In this document: positions 9,276 through 18,307 of the stretch, in pieces | Numbering within the stretch: the first letter of the stretch is position 1 | Layout: each line of letters starts with the position of its first letter | Translations under genes and position numbers: made by a program | From: Leucobacter sp. wl10 | GTDB taxonomy: Bacteria > Actinomycetota > Actinomycetes > Actinomycetales > Microbacteriaceae | Assembly (NCBI RefSeq): GCF_003569785.1 | Contig: NZ_KZ984009.1 | Coordinates: 1 to 58,295 of the forward strand | DNA: 58,295 nt | Direction: 5' to 3' | The notes under the pieces: generated by a model | Told to the model about the DNA's origin: nothing | Seen by the model: the letters and a program-made list of their open reading frames with translations, nothing else | The model's database searches: none

Positions 9276-10973
9276 TCACGCCGAGGCCTCGCCCTCCCTC
9301 AACGCCCGCGCTAGTGCGCGGCGCTCGGCCTGTTCGGCCGGGTCGGGCACCGGCAGCGAAGCGAGCAGGCGCTGGGTGTAGGTCTCACGAGGTCGATTCA
9401 GGATCTCTTCGGCCGGTCCGCTCTCCACGAGTTCGCCGTGATAGAGCACCCCCACTCGATCCGCGAGCGCGTCCACGACCGCGAGGTCGTGCGTGATGAA
9501 CAGCGATGCGAACCCCAGCTCGGCCTGCAACTCGGTGAAGAGCTCGAGCACGCGGGCCTGCACGGAGACGTCGAGCGCGGAGGTCGGCTCGTCGGCGATG
9601 AGGAGCTTCGGGTCGAGCGCGAGCCCGCGCGCGAGGGAGGCGCGCTGCCGCTGGCCGCCCGAGAGTTCGTGCGGGAAGCGATCCCCGTACCCCTTCGGCA
9701 GCTGCACGGCCTCGAGCAGCTCGTCGACGCGCTTCCGCGCACCGGCCGCGTCGCGCGCGAGGCGGTGCACGACGAGCGGCTCGGCGACGTTCTCCGCGAT
9801 CGTGAGCAGCGGGTTGAAGCTCGACGCCGGATCCTGGAACACGAAGCCGATGTCGCGGCGCGCAGCCTTGAAGCTGCGCTCCCTGACTCCGACCATCTCA
9901 TGCCCGAGCACCCGCAGCGATCCCCCGGTGGCGGTGGTGAGGCCGGCGATCGCCCGCCCGATGGTCGACTTGCCGGATCCCGACTCTCCCACGAGCCCGT
10001 ACACCTCGCCGGCCGCGATCTCGAAGCTCACCCCGCGAACGGCCCTGAAGCCCGGGCGCCCCAGCCGGCCCGGATACTGGATCTCGAGCCCGTTCGCCGC
10101 GACGACGGCCTCGCTCGGCGCTTCCGCTTCGGAGCGGGCCCGCACACGGATCTTGCCGCCGCCCAGCTTCAGCACGGCCCCGAGCAGGTTGCGGGTGTAC
10201 TCCTCGCGCGGGCTCGCGAACAGCTCCGCGACGGGGGCGCGCTCCACGACCTCGCCCCGGTACATGACCGCGACGTCATCGGCGAGATCGGCCACCACGC
10301 CCATGTTGTGCGTGATGAGCAGGATCGCGGTGCCGAACTCGTCGCGCAGCTTGCGCAGCAGGTCGAGGATCTCGGCCTGCACCGTCACGTCGAGCGCGGT
10401 CGTCGGCTCGTCGGCGACGATGAGCCCGGGCTCGAGCGCGAGCGCCATCGCGATCATCACGCGCTGCTTCTGGCCGCCGGAGAGCTGATGCGGGTAGTAG
10501 TCCACGCGCTCGCGCGGCTCGGGGATGCCGACCCGCTCGAGCATCTCGATGGCCCGCTCGCGCGCCTGCTTCCTCGACAGCCTGCGGTCGTGGGCCCGCA
10601 GTCCCTCCGCGACCTGCCAGCCGATGGTGAACACCGGGTTGAGCGCGGTCGAGGCCTCCTGGAACACCATGGCGACGTCGCGGCCGCGCACCCGGCGCAT
10701 CTGCTCGGCGCTGAGATGCAGCACGTCGTTCTGCTCGGATCCGTCGCGAGAGTTGAGGATCACCGAGCCCGCGGCGACCGCGGTCTCGGGGAGCAGCCCG
10801 AGCACGGTGCGCGCCGAGACGGTCTTGCCCGATCCGGACTCGCCCACCACCGCGAGCACGCGCCCGGGTTCGACCGTCAGCGAGACGCCGTCCACTGCCT
10901 TCACCGGGCCGCGGTCGGTCGAGAAGGTCACCTCGAGATCCCGGATGTCGAGCACCCGATCGGTCCGGCTCAT
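9276..10973 (-). CDS. Fused two-domain oligopeptide ABC transporter ATPase (DppD-DppF-like)
   Basis: Cytoplasmic ATPase of 565 aa made of two complete nucleotide-binding domains in tandem. Each has Walker A GESGSGK and an LSGGQ signature (HQLSGGQKQR in the first half, HELSGGQRQR in the second), plus D-loops and switch histidines. This corresponds to fused DppD and DppF. The ATG at 10973 overlaps the TGA of the upstream permease (ATGA). It is the last gene of the operon binding protein, permease, permease, ATPase and powers peptide or similar solute import. Confidence 0.95.
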   Translation of the reverse strand: MSRTDRVLDIRDLEVTFSTDRGPVKAVDGVSLTVEPGRVLAVVGESGSGKTVSARTVLGLLPETAVAAGSVILNSRDGSEQNDVLHLSAEQMRRVRGRDVAMVFQEASTALNPVFTIGWQVAEGLRAHDRRLSRKQARERAIEMLERVGIPEPRERVDYYPHQLSGGQKQRVMIAMALALEPGLIVADEPTTALDVTVQAEILDLLRKLRDEFGTAILLITHNMGVVADLADDVAVMYRGEVVERAPVAELFASPREEYTRNLLGAVLKLGGGKIRVRARSEAEAPSEAVVAANGLEIQYPGRLGRPGFRAVRGVSFEIAAGEVYGLVGESGSGKSTIGRAIAGLTTATGGSLRVLGHEMVGVRERSFKAARRDIGFVFQDPASSFNPLLTIAENVAEPLVVHRLARDAAGARKRVDELLEAVQLPKGYGDRFPHELSGGQRQRASLARGLALDPKLLIADEPTSALDVSVQARVLELFTELQAELGFASLFITHDLAVVDALADRVGVLYHGELVESGPAEEILNRPRETYTQRLLASLPVPDPAEQAERRALARALREGEASA

Positions 10974-12028
10974 CGCCCGTCTCCTTCCGCCGCGTCCTCG
11001 GCGTTCACCGCTGCCGCCGACCCGTTCCGGGTCGCCTCGTCCGCCCCCACCGAGGTGTTCGCCACCGAGCCGCTTCCGGCCTTCGCACGGCGACGGCTGC
11101 GCAGCCTCGGGTCGGCGAGGTCGTTGAGGCTCTCTCCGGTCAGTGTGAGGCCCATCACCACGAGCACGATCGCGAGCCCCGGCCAGAGGCTGGTCCACCA
11201 CACGCCGTTGGTCACGTCGGCGATCGCCTTGTTGAGGTCGTACCCCCACTCGGACGCGGAGTTCGGCTCGATGCCGAAGCCCAGAAAGCCGAGGCCCGCG
11301 AGGGTGAGGATCGCCTCCGACGCGTTCAGCGTGAACACGAGCGGCAGCGACCGCGTCGAGTTGCGCATCACGTGGCGGAACATGATCCGCCAGTGGCTCG
11401 CGCCCACCACCCGCGCCGACTCGACGAAGGCCTCGGCCTTCACGCGGATCACCTCGGAGCGCACCACCCGGAGGTACTGCGGGATGAACACCACCGTGAT
11501 CGAGAGCGAGGCCGCCCAGATGCCGCCCCACAGATCCGACTGTCCTCCCGAGATCACGATCGACATCACGATCGCGAGCAGCAGGGACGGGAACGCGTAG
11601 ATCGCGTCGGCGAGCATCACGAGCACGCGGTCCAGCCAGCCACCGACGTAGCCGGAGAGCAGCCCCAGGAACGAGCCCGCGAAGATCGAGCTGATCACCG
11701 CGATGACGATCACGAGAAACGCCGTGCGGGCGCCCCAGATCACGCGGGAGAGCACGTCGTACCCGGCGATCGAGGTGCCGAGCGGATGCGCCGCAGAGGG
11801 CGCCTGCAGCGATCCGAAGTCGCCGTCGGGGCCGGACAGCGCCGAGTAGCTGTAGGGGGCGAGGAGCGGAGCGAACAGCGCGGTGAGCGCGAACAGGCCG
11901 ACGAGCACGAGGCCCGCGACCAGCATGCCCCGCTGCAGCCCGACGCTCTGGCGCAGCTGCTTGATCAGCGGCCAGGAGTGCCAGGCGCGCTCGCGGACAA
12001 GGGGGGCCGCGGTATCGACGGTCGTCAT
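10970..12028 (-). CDS. ABC transporter permease, DppC-like
   Basis: Membrane permease of 352 aa. A charged N-terminus precedes one hydrophobic segment and the OppC N-terminal extracytoplasmic region (PSAAHPLGTSIAGYDVLSR). The five-helix BPD_transp_1 domain follows, with the EAA loop ESARVVGASHWRIMFRHV contacting the ATPase. The C-terminal tail is rich in charge and alanine. It starts one base after the stop of the DppB-like gene and overlaps the ATPase gene. Confidence 0.95.
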   Translation of the reverse strand: MTTVDTAAPLVRERAWHSWPLIKQLRQSVGLQRGMLVAGLVLVGLFALTALFAPLLAPYSYSALSGPDGDFGSLQAPSAAHPLGTSIAGYDVLSRVIWGARTAFLVIVIAVISSIFAGSFLGLLSGYVGGWLDRVLVMLADAIYAFPSLLLAIVMSIVISGGQSDLWGGIWAASLSITVVFIPQYLRVVRSEVIRVKAEAFVESARVVGASHWRIMFRHVMRNSTRSLPLVFTLNASEAILTLAGLGFLGFGIEPNSASEWGYDLNKAIADVTNGVWWTSLWPGLAIVLVVMGLTLTGESLNDLADPRLRSRRRAKAGSGSVANTSVGADEATRNGSAAAVNAEDAAEGDGR

Positions 12029-12029
12029 G

Positions 12030-13106
12030 TCAGTACCTCACTCGCGGATCGATCAGCGCGGCGATCACGTCGACGATGAAGTTGGTCAGCGCCACGATCA
12101 CGGCGAGCAGCGCCACGATGCCCTGAACCGCGACGAAGTCGCGGGCTCTGAGGTAGTAGGCCAGTTGAAACCCGAGACCCTTCCACTCGAAGGTGGTCTC
12201 GGTGAGCACCGCTCCCGCGAGCAGCAGCGCGATCTGCATGCCGATCACGGTGATGATGGGAATCAGCGCGGGCTTGTAGGCGTGCTTGGTGACGAGCCGG
12301 AACTCGCTCACTCCGCGAGAGCGTCCCGAGTCGATGTACTCGCGACCGATCGTGCCGATCATGTTCGTGCGCACGAGGCGCAGGAAGACGCCGGCCGTCA
12401 TCATGCCGAGGGTCAGTGCGGGCAGCACCGCGTACGACAGCACATCCCAGACGTTCGCCATGTCGCCCGTGCGGAACGCGTCGATCAGGTAGATCCCCGT
12501 CGGATTCTGCAGCAGCTGCAGCTGCAGCTCCGTGGCGACCGAGGCCCGGCCGGAGACGGGCAGCCATCCCAGCCAGACGCCGAAGATGAGCTTCATGATG
12601 AGGCCCGAGAAGAACACCGGCGTGGCGTAGGTGAAGATGGCGAACACGCGCAGGGCGGCATCGGGGCCACGATCGCGATAGTACGCGGCGAGCATGCCGA
12701 GCGGAATACCCACGACCAGGGCGACGAGCAGGGTGTAGACGGCGAGTTCCAGTGTCGCCGACCCGAACGTGAGGAGCACATCGGTCACGGGCCGGCGATC
12801 GCTGAGGGTCGTCCCGAAGTCTCCCGTGAAGACCTTGCCGAGATACTCGAGGTACTGCACGAGAACCGGCCGATCGTAGCCGGCCTCGGCGATGCGCTGG
12901 GCGAGCTGGGCCGGTGGCAGCCGATCCCCCACCGAGGCGGTGATCGGATCGCCGATCGTTCGCATGAGCAGGAAGACCATCGTCACCAGGATGAAGACGG
13001 TCGGAATGATGAGCAGCGCCCGCCACAGGATGTAGCGGCCCAGCCCTCCCCCGCTCCGCTGCTTCTTGGCAGCGGGCGTGGTCACAGCGGTGTCGGTGAT
13101 AACCAT
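12030..13106 (-). CDS. ABC transporter permease, DppB-like
   Basis: Membrane permease of 358 aa with an N-terminal helix (ILWRALLIIPTVFILVTMVF), the periplasmic DppB segment and the transport domain ending in DVIAALIDPRVRY. The EAA loop is DSGRSRGVSEFRLVTKHA. I prefer ATG 13106 because GGAAG lies six bases upstream; an in-frame GTG at 13112 is the alternative. A strong stem-loop separates it from the binding-protein gene. Confidence 0.93.
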   Translation of the reverse strand: MVITDTAVTTPAAKKQRSGGGLGRYILWRALLIIPTVFILVTMVFLLMRTIGDPITASVGDRLPPAQLAQRIAEAGYDRPVLVQYLEYLGKVFTGDFGTTLSDRRPVTDVLLTFGSATLELAVYTLLVALVVGIPLGMLAAYYRDRGPDAALRVFAIFTYATPVFFSGLIMKLIFGVWLGWLPVSGRASVATELQLQLLQNPTGIYLIDAFRTGDMANVWDVLSYAVLPALTLGMMTAGVFLRLVRTNMIGTIGREYIDSGRSRGVSEFRLVTKHAYKPALIPIITVIGMQIALLLAGAVLTETTFEWKGLGFQLAYYLRARDFVAVQGIVALLAVIVALTNFIVDVIAALIDPRVRY

Positions 13107-13127
13107 GTGCACTTCCGGTGAAATGAT

Positions 13128-13166
13128 GAAAGCGGGCGGACGCTCATGGCGCGCCCGCCCGCTTTC
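13128..13166 (-). terminator. Intercistronic stem-loop between binding protein and permease genes
   Basis: Perfect 12-bp inverted repeat GAAAGCGGGCGG / CCGCCCGCTTTC with a 15-base loop, eight bases after the binding-protein stop. On the minus strand it is followed by TCATCATTTC, so it may act as a partial terminator or 3' stabiliser. That would give more binding-protein message than permease message. Confidence 0.75.
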
Positions 13167-13173
13167 AGCCTAT

Positions 13174-14790
13174 CTACTTCGTCAGCGTGCCGAAGCGGAA
13201 CTTGAACGAGGGGTCGAGGGTGACGCCCTCGACGCCGTCGACGGCGACCGCGACCTGAGCGCCCTGCTGCATCGGGAGCGTCGACAGGTCCTGGGCGAGC
13301 TTCGCCTGCACCTGATCGAGAAGCGCCGTGCGCTCGTTGGGATCGACGGTGACCCGCTGCTGGTTCAGGAGCGAGTTCACCTCGCTGCTCTCGTATGCGT
13401 TCACGAGGAAGTTCTCGGGAGCGAAGAACGGCGTCAGATAGTTGTCCGGGTCGGAGTAGTCGGGGAACCATCCGAGCTGGTACACGGGGTAGAGGTCCTG
13501 GACGCGATCCTTCGTGTACTGCCCCCACTCCGTGGACTGCAGGTCGACCGTGAAGAGGCCGTCGGCCTCGAGCTGGCTCTTGATCTGCGCGTACTCCTCG
13601 GCGGAGGCCGCGCCGTAGCGCTCGCCCGCGTACTGCAGCTGCAGGTTCACCGGGGTCTCGACGCCCGCGTCCTGGAGCCGCTGGGCCGCACGCGCGGCGT
13701 CCGGGCCGCCCTTGCCGTCGCCGTACAGCCCCTTCAGCGAGTCGTTCGCTCCCAGCACGCCCTCGGGAATGTAGGAGTACAGCGGCGTGTACGTTCCCTT
13801 GAAGACGCCGGAGGAGATCTTCTCGCGGTCGATCAGATCGGCGGTCGCCTGGCGAACTGCCAGGGCCTTGGCCGGATCGGCCTGCTCGGTCGTCGCGCCG
13901 AAGGGCATGGTGTTGAAGTTGAACACCAGGTAGCGGATCTCGCCGCCGGGGCCCTTGACGACGTTGAGGCCGTCCGTGCCCTCGAACTTCGCGACGTCCG
14001 TGGCCGAGAGGCTGCGGAACGCCACGTCGACGCCCTTGGTCTCGATGGCCTGGCTGAGGTTCGACTCGTTCGCGAAGTACTTGACGTTGACGGCCGAGTT
14101 CTTCGGGGCGCCCCACATCCCCTGATAGGCGTCGTTCGCCTTGAACGCGGCCAGGTTGCCCTTGTCGAAGTTGTCCAGGGTGTACGGACCGGCGAACGGC
14201 TTGCCCTTCACGATGGCCGCATCATCGGCGACCGCGTCGGCCGGGAAGACGTCCTCGTCCACGATCGGACCGGCCGGGCTCGAGAGCACCTGCGGGAAGG
14301 TCTGATCGTTCTCCGACTTCAGGTTGAAGACCACCGTGACGTCGTCGGGAGTGTCGATGCTCTCGATGCTGCCGAGGAGGCTCGAGGGGCCGTTGGGGTC
14401 GGCGATGGCGATCTGACGATCGAAGGTGAACTTCACGTCGGAGCTCGTGAGGTCGTTGCCGTTCGCGAAGGTGAGGCTCGGCTTCAGCTTCACCGTGTAC
14501 TCCTTGGGAGCGGTGAACTCGGCGGACTCAGCAATGTCCGGCTGCACCGTCGACTCGCCCACGGGGTTGTTCATCAGGAACGGGTAGACGTTGGTCATCA
14601 CGGCGAAGGAGCCGTTGTCGTACGCACCCGCCGGGTCGAGGGAGGTGACCACCTCGGTCGTACCGACGGTGATCGCACCGCCCGAGCCGCCGGCGTTCGA
14701 GCCGCCGCCGTTCGATGCGCAGCCCGACAGTCCGAGCGCACCCGCTGCCGCCAGCGCGACGAACCCCAAGCCGATTCGTGATCGCTTCAC
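13174..14790 (-). CDS. ABC transporter substrate-binding lipoprotein (SBP family 5)
   Basis: Peptide- or nickel-type solute-binding protein, 538 aa. An N-terminal lipoprotein signal runs from KRSRIGLG through a hydrophobic core to the lipobox LSGC, so the mature protein is anchored outside the membrane. Family 5 features include the SLTFANGNDLTSSDVKFTFDR segment and IGSIESID-like strands. I chose GTG 14790 because GGAGG lies seven bases upstream; an in-frame GTG 24 bases further back would bury that ribosome site. It is the first gene of the peptide transport operon. Confidence 0.95.
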   Translation of the reverse strand: MKRSRIGLGFVALAAAGALGLSGCASNGGGSNAGGSGGAITVGTTEVVTSLDPAGAYDNGSFAVMTNVYPFLMNNPVGESTVQPDIAESAEFTAPKEYTVKLKPSLTFANGNDLTSSDVKFTFDRQIAIADPNGPSSLLGSIESIDTPDDVTVVFNLKSENDQTFPQVLSSPAGPIVDEDVFPADAVADDAAIVKGKPFAGPYTLDNFDKGNLAAFKANDAYQGMWGAPKNSAVNVKYFANESNLSQAIETKGVDVAFRSLSATDVAKFEGTDGLNVVKGPGGEIRYLVFNFNTMPFGATTEQADPAKALAVRQATADLIDREKISSGVFKGTYTPLYSYIPEGVLGANDSLKGLYGDGKGGPDAARAAQRLQDAGVETPVNLQLQYAGERYGAASAEEYAQIKSQLEADGLFTVDLQSTEWGQYTKDRVQDLYPVYQLGWFPDYSDPDNYLTPFFAPENFLVNAYESSEVNSLLNQQRVTVDPNERTALLDQVQAKLAQDLSTLPMQQGAQVAVAVDGVEGVTLDPSFKFRFGTLTK

Positions 14791-15035
14791 TGGATTCCTC
14801 CTTGAAATTCCCACCCGCGCCGGGGCATGCCGATGAGCCGCCCCCCCACGAGAAGATCCGATGTCTGTAACGGATTCAGCCTAGCGAGCCGCCGAGACCC
14901 CCATGACCAAAACCGGCTCTCGTGACGGCTTCGTGATCGAGTTCTGTAGCTCCCCGAAAAAAGTTCGATGCGGAATCCGGTTCGAACTGTAAGGTTTCGC
15001 CATGCTCCGTCGAGCGCCGGCAGTATCCTGGGGCG

Positions 15036-15839
15036 ATGAGGCTCCAGTCCGCCCGCACCCGACGGCTTCGCACTCGCCTGCGCTGGGAGATCGGCATCGT
15101 TCTCGCCCTCTCCTTCGGCGCCTCCGCCGTCTACGCGATCGTCTCGATCGTCGAGCGGGTGACGCGCGACACGGCGCTCGCATCGCAGACCGCCACGATC
15201 AACCGCCCGCTCGCCGAGCGACCGGAGTTCGATCTCGTCTACCAGCTGCTCGGCTTCGCGTTCGGGATCGCCCCCGTCGCCCTGGTCGCGTTCCTGCTCT
15301 GGCAGGGCCCGCGGCCGCACCTCTCGCGCCTCGGCCTCGGCGCTCCCGCGGGCGGCGGGCGCCTCGGATGGCTGCGCGAGGTCGGGGGCGGCGTCGGCCT
15401 CGCCGCCCTCATCGGCATCCCGGGCATCGGCTTCTACCTGCTCACGAAGTGGATCGGGATCAACACGACGGTGGTGCCGACCGAGCTCGACGCGTATTGG
15501 TGGACCGTGCCCGTGCTCGTGCTGCAGGCGCTCAAGGCGGCGCTCGGGGAGGAGCTGATCGTAGTCGCGTACCTCTTCGAGCGGCTGAAGCGGCTCGGAG
15601 TCGGCCCCGTAGCTACGGTGGTGTCGAGCGCGCTGCTGCGCGGCGGCTATCACCTCTACCAGGGCTTCGGCGGCTTCGTCGGCAACGTGATCATGGGCCT
15701 CGTCTTCGGCTGGGCGTACCTGCGCTGGGGGCGATCCGTCCCCCTGATCGTCGCGCACTGGGTCATGAACATCGTCAGCTTCGCGGGCTACCCGCTCGCC
15801 ATCGCGCTCTGGCCGCAGCTCTTCGCCGCCGCTACTTGA
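15036..15839 (+). CDS. CPBP-family intramembrane protease (Abi/CAAX-like)
   Basis: Membrane protein of 267 aa with about seven hydrophobic helices. The CPBP motifs are present in slightly varied form: a glutamate pair in GEELIVVAYLFERL, a histidine in RGGYHLYQG, and HWVMN near the C-terminus. Homologues are intramembrane metallo/glutamyl proteases or inert relatives involved in maturation or self-immunity. It overlaps the convergent gene by eight bases at the 3' end. Substrate unknown. Confidence 0.85.
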   Translation: MRLQSARTRRLRTRLRWEIGIVLALSFGASAVYAIVSIVERVTRDTALASQTATINRPLAERPEFDLVYQLLGFAFGIAPVALVAFLLWQGPRPHLSRLGLGAPAGGGRLGWLREVGGGVGLAALIGIPGIGFYLLTKWIGINTTVVPTELDAYWWTVPVLVLQALKAALGEELIVVAYLFERLKRLGVGPVATVVSSALLRGGYHLYQGFGGFVGNVIMGLVFGWAYLRWGRSVPLIVAHWVMNIVSFAGYPLAIALWPQLFAAAT

Positions 15840-16509
15840 TGGTCTGCACGAAGGCGTCGGTGAGGCCCCACAGCTCGTCGTAGAGCTCAGGCGCCGCGGC
15901 GCAGCGCTCGGCCGGCTTCAGCACCTCGTATTGGCCGGCGGCGGTCTGCACCGCGCCCCAGTTGCCCTCGCAGGGGAACTGGGAGATGAGCGGACTGTCG
16001 AGCCACAGCTCCGCGTTGCCGTTCTGGAGCGTGTACTGGGTCATGCCGAACTTCGTGCTCAGCTGGCCGCTGACCCCCCACTGCGTGATCGGCAGCGTGC
16101 TCGTCTCGCCGACCTCCACCTCGGGCACCTTGTCGGCCTCGGTACCCTTGCCGTCGGTCGCGCCGGGATCGCCGGTCTGGGTCGGCTGGGCAGAGGTCCC
16201 GTTCGACTGCCCGGCGGGATCCGTGGTCGATCCCGCGTCTTCCCGGCCCCCGCGCGCCGCATTCACCACGATGATCGACGCGACGATCGCGAGGACCGCG
16301 ATGACGCCGACCACGATCCAGGGCCGCGCCCGGGCCGCGCGCTCGCTCACCCGCGGGTGCTCCCGCGTCTGCGGGCCGCGCTTCCCCGCGGGCAGCTGGG
16401 CGGTGCGCACCCGCTCGGCCTGCTCCTGCGCGAGCCGCTGGCGGGCCGGAACGGGCCGCGGCTCGTCCGCCGACGGGCCGAAGAGTTCCTCGAGTGGGTC
16501 TTTACTCAC
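15832..16509 (-). CDS. Hypothetical single-pass membrane protein
   Basis: A 225-aa protein with an acidic and basic cytoplasmic N-terminus (about 60 residues), one transmembrane helix (WIVVGVIAVLAIVASIIVV), a Ser/Thr/Gly/Asp-rich linker and an extracytoplasmic domain with two cysteines (QFPCEGNWGAVQTAAGQYEVL and ERCAAAPEL). The layout suggests a surface domain on a flexible stalk. I do not recognise the domain. Its 3' end overlaps the protease gene convergently. Confidence 0.8.
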   Translation of the reverse strand: MSKDPLEELFGPSADEPRPVPARQRLAQEQAERVRTAQLPAGKRGPQTREHPRVSERAARARPWIVVGVIAVLAIVASIIVVNAARGGREDAGSTTDPAGQSNGTSAQPTQTGDPGATDGKGTEADKVPEVEVGETSTLPITQWGVSGQLSTKFGMTQYTLQNGNAELWLDSPLISQFPCEGNWGAVQTAAGQYEVLKPAERCAAAPELYDELWGLTDAFVQTIK

Positions 16510-16518
16510 GGTCCTACC

Positions 16519-17502
16519 CTAACGATTTCCGATGCCGGTTCCGTAACCGGGGCCTCCCGGCCCGCCCGGCGCGATCCGCTCGGCGAGGGCCGCGATGTGC
16601 GGCACGTCGGTGCCGCAGCATCCTCCGAGCGCGACCGCGTTCGGCGCATGCTCGCGCAGGCTCGCCTCGAGGCGCGCGAACGTCCGGGGGTCGTCCCCCT
16701 CCCCCGTCTCGTCGTGCCTCGCCGCGTTGAGCCGGAAGCCGACGATCCGGTCCAGCTCCGGAGCGCCCGCGCAGGCGGCCAGACCGGCCGCCGCCTCGTC
16801 CGGGTGCGCGCAGTTCACGAGAAACCCGCACGCGGCCCCGCCGGTCGCCGCGTCGACCTCGCCGATACCCTCCGCGAGGGTGCCACCGCCGGCGAGCCGC
16901 CCGTCGGCGTCCACGACGAACGAGACGGCGACGGGGATCCGCGCCCGCTGCGCCGCGCGCACCACGCCGACGCCCTCGGCGGCGTCGAGCGTCGTCACCG
17001 CGGTCACGCGATCCGCCCCCGCTTCCGCGAGCGCGCGCACCTGCGGCCAGTGATAGCGCTCCGCCTCCTCGGCCGTCATGCGCTGCGACGCATCGTAGTC
17101 GTCGTAGCGGGGGCCGACGCAGCCGTTCACGAGGATCTCCGCGGCCCCGCCGCCCTCACCGCCGGAACCGTCGTGCTCCTCGGCAGTTCCCCGCACCAGC
17201 GCGACCGCGTCCGCGTTGGCCCGATCGAGCGCTTCGGCGTCGTAGCCGAGGCGCTCGGCCCAGTCGGGATTCGCCCGCCAGGTCGGCGTGTCGAGCACGA
17301 GCGGAAGCCCGCGCCGCCGCGCCAGCTCGACGAACGGCCGGTAGTAGGCGCGCAGGGCCTCGCGCCCCTCGGCGCCGTCGAGCAGCACGAACGCCGCGAA
17401 CTCGGGCAGCTCCTGCCCCAGACGATCCGCGAGCGCCGTCTCGATCCCGCCGTCCGTCAGCACCGCGCCGGCCGCGCCGAACCCCGCTTCCGTCTCGGTC
17501 AT
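16519..17502 (-). CDS. Homocysteine S-methyltransferase
   Basis: Zinc-dependent methyltransferase of 327 aa that moves a methyl group from S-methylmethionine or a related donor to homocysteine. The zinc cysteines are in place: NC at about 231 and the GGCCG pair at about 295-296. The N-terminus has LTDGGIETAL. ATG 17502 follows a clear GAAGGAGG ribosome site. It overlaps the preceding kinase-fold gene by the ATGA quartet, so the two are co-translated. The glycine-rich C-terminus is unusual but short. Confidence 0.92.
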   Translation of the reverse strand: MTETEAGFGAAGAVLTDGGIETALADRLGQELPEFAAFVLLDGAEGREALRAYYRPFVELARRRGLPLVLDTPTWRANPDWAERLGYDAEALDRANADAVALVRGTAEEHDGSGGEGGGAAEILVNGCVGPRYDDYDASQRMTAEEAERYHWPQVRALAEAGADRVTAVTTLDAAEGVGVVRAAQRARIPVAVSFVVDADGRLAGGGTLAEGIGEVDAATGGAACGFLVNCAHPDEAAAGLAACAGAPELDRIVGFRLNAARHDETGEGDDPRTFARLEASLREHAPNAVALGGCCGTDVPHIAALAERIAPGGPGGPGYGTGIGNR

Positions 17503-18272
17503 GCCCTCCTCCTTCGCCCCAGGGCCGCCCGGATCGCCTCTCGCCGCGCGTCGAACCCGCGCACCTTCGCGAGGTGCCGGTCCATCGCGCCGGAGTCGCG
17601 CAGCGCGAGGGTGCCCGGGTCCCCTCGCTCGATCCCCGCGCGCCACCGCCGAGCGATGAGCCCCATGCGGGCGTCGACGGCCTCGAGCAGGTCAACGGGC
17701 TCGACGGCGCCGTAGGCCTCGGCGGCGAGCGCCAGCCTGCGCGCCGCCTCGGCGGCCGGTATCTCGCGCAGCAGCGGCACCCCCGACCAGACCAGGAACG
17801 CGATGTCGTCGACGGGGCGTCCGGGCCCCGCGCGGTCCCAGTCGATCATGCCCGCGAAGTCTCCGCGCACCACCAGCCAGTTGTAGAGGCCCGGATCGTT
17901 GTGGCAGATCACCTGGCCGTCGCTCAGATCCTGCACCCCCTGCCGCCACTCGAGCGGTCCCGGGCGGAAATCGCTCACGACGTCGTGGAAGCGGCGGAGC
18001 CAGGCGGCCGCGCTCGCGAGCGCCCGGTCGCCCGCCTGCTCGGTCTCGGGATCGAGCGTCTCGCCGGGGAGATAGTCGAGCACCTCCCGGCCCTCGTCGT
18101 CGAAGCCGTGCACCCGCGGCACGCCGTCGAGGCCGTGCTCGCGCAGATGCTCCAGCAGTCGGTGCACGGCGGGCGTCCACGGACCCGTGGACCGGTGCAC
18201 GCGGGCGTCGTCGCCGGGAGCGCCGATGCGCCACACTCCCCCGGATCCTCCGGGCAGGTACTCGGTGTCCAC
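17499..18272 (-). CDS. Aminoglycoside phosphotransferase (APH)-fold kinase
   Basis: Cytosolic kinase-fold protein, 257 aa. The catalytic loop ICHNDPGLYNWL (HxDxxxxN) and the metal-binding IDWDRAG motif are complete. APH-fold enzymes phosphorylate antibiotics, choline, homoserine or methylthioribose. Tight coupling to homocysteine methyltransferase suggests a metabolic rather than a resistance role, but this is inference from position only. Confidence 0.9.
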   Translation of the reverse strand: MDTEYLPGGSGGVWRIGAPGDDARVHRSTGPWTPAVHRLLEHLREHGLDGVPRVHGFDDEGREVLDYLPGETLDPETEQAGDRALASAAAWLRRFHDVVSDFRPGPLEWRQGVQDLSDGQVICHNDPGLYNWLVVRGDFAGMIDWDRAGPGRPVDDIAFLVWSGVPLLREIPAAEAARRLALAAEAYGAVEPVDLLEAVDARMGLIARRWRAGIERGDPGTLALRDSGAMDRHLAKVRGFDARREAIRAALGRRRRA

Positions 18273-18307
18273 GTCTCGACCCTACGGCATCTCCCGGGCG
18301 CGCCGGA

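Noticed and set aside
9438..11600. Plus-strand open frame of 720 codons opposite the fused ABC ATPase
   Set aside because: Low-complexity His/Arg/Asp composition and no motifs; antisense of clear ABC domains.
14955..14995. TTCGAAC-rich inverted repeat resembling a tRNA T arm
   Set aside because: No matching acceptor or anticodon stems around it.
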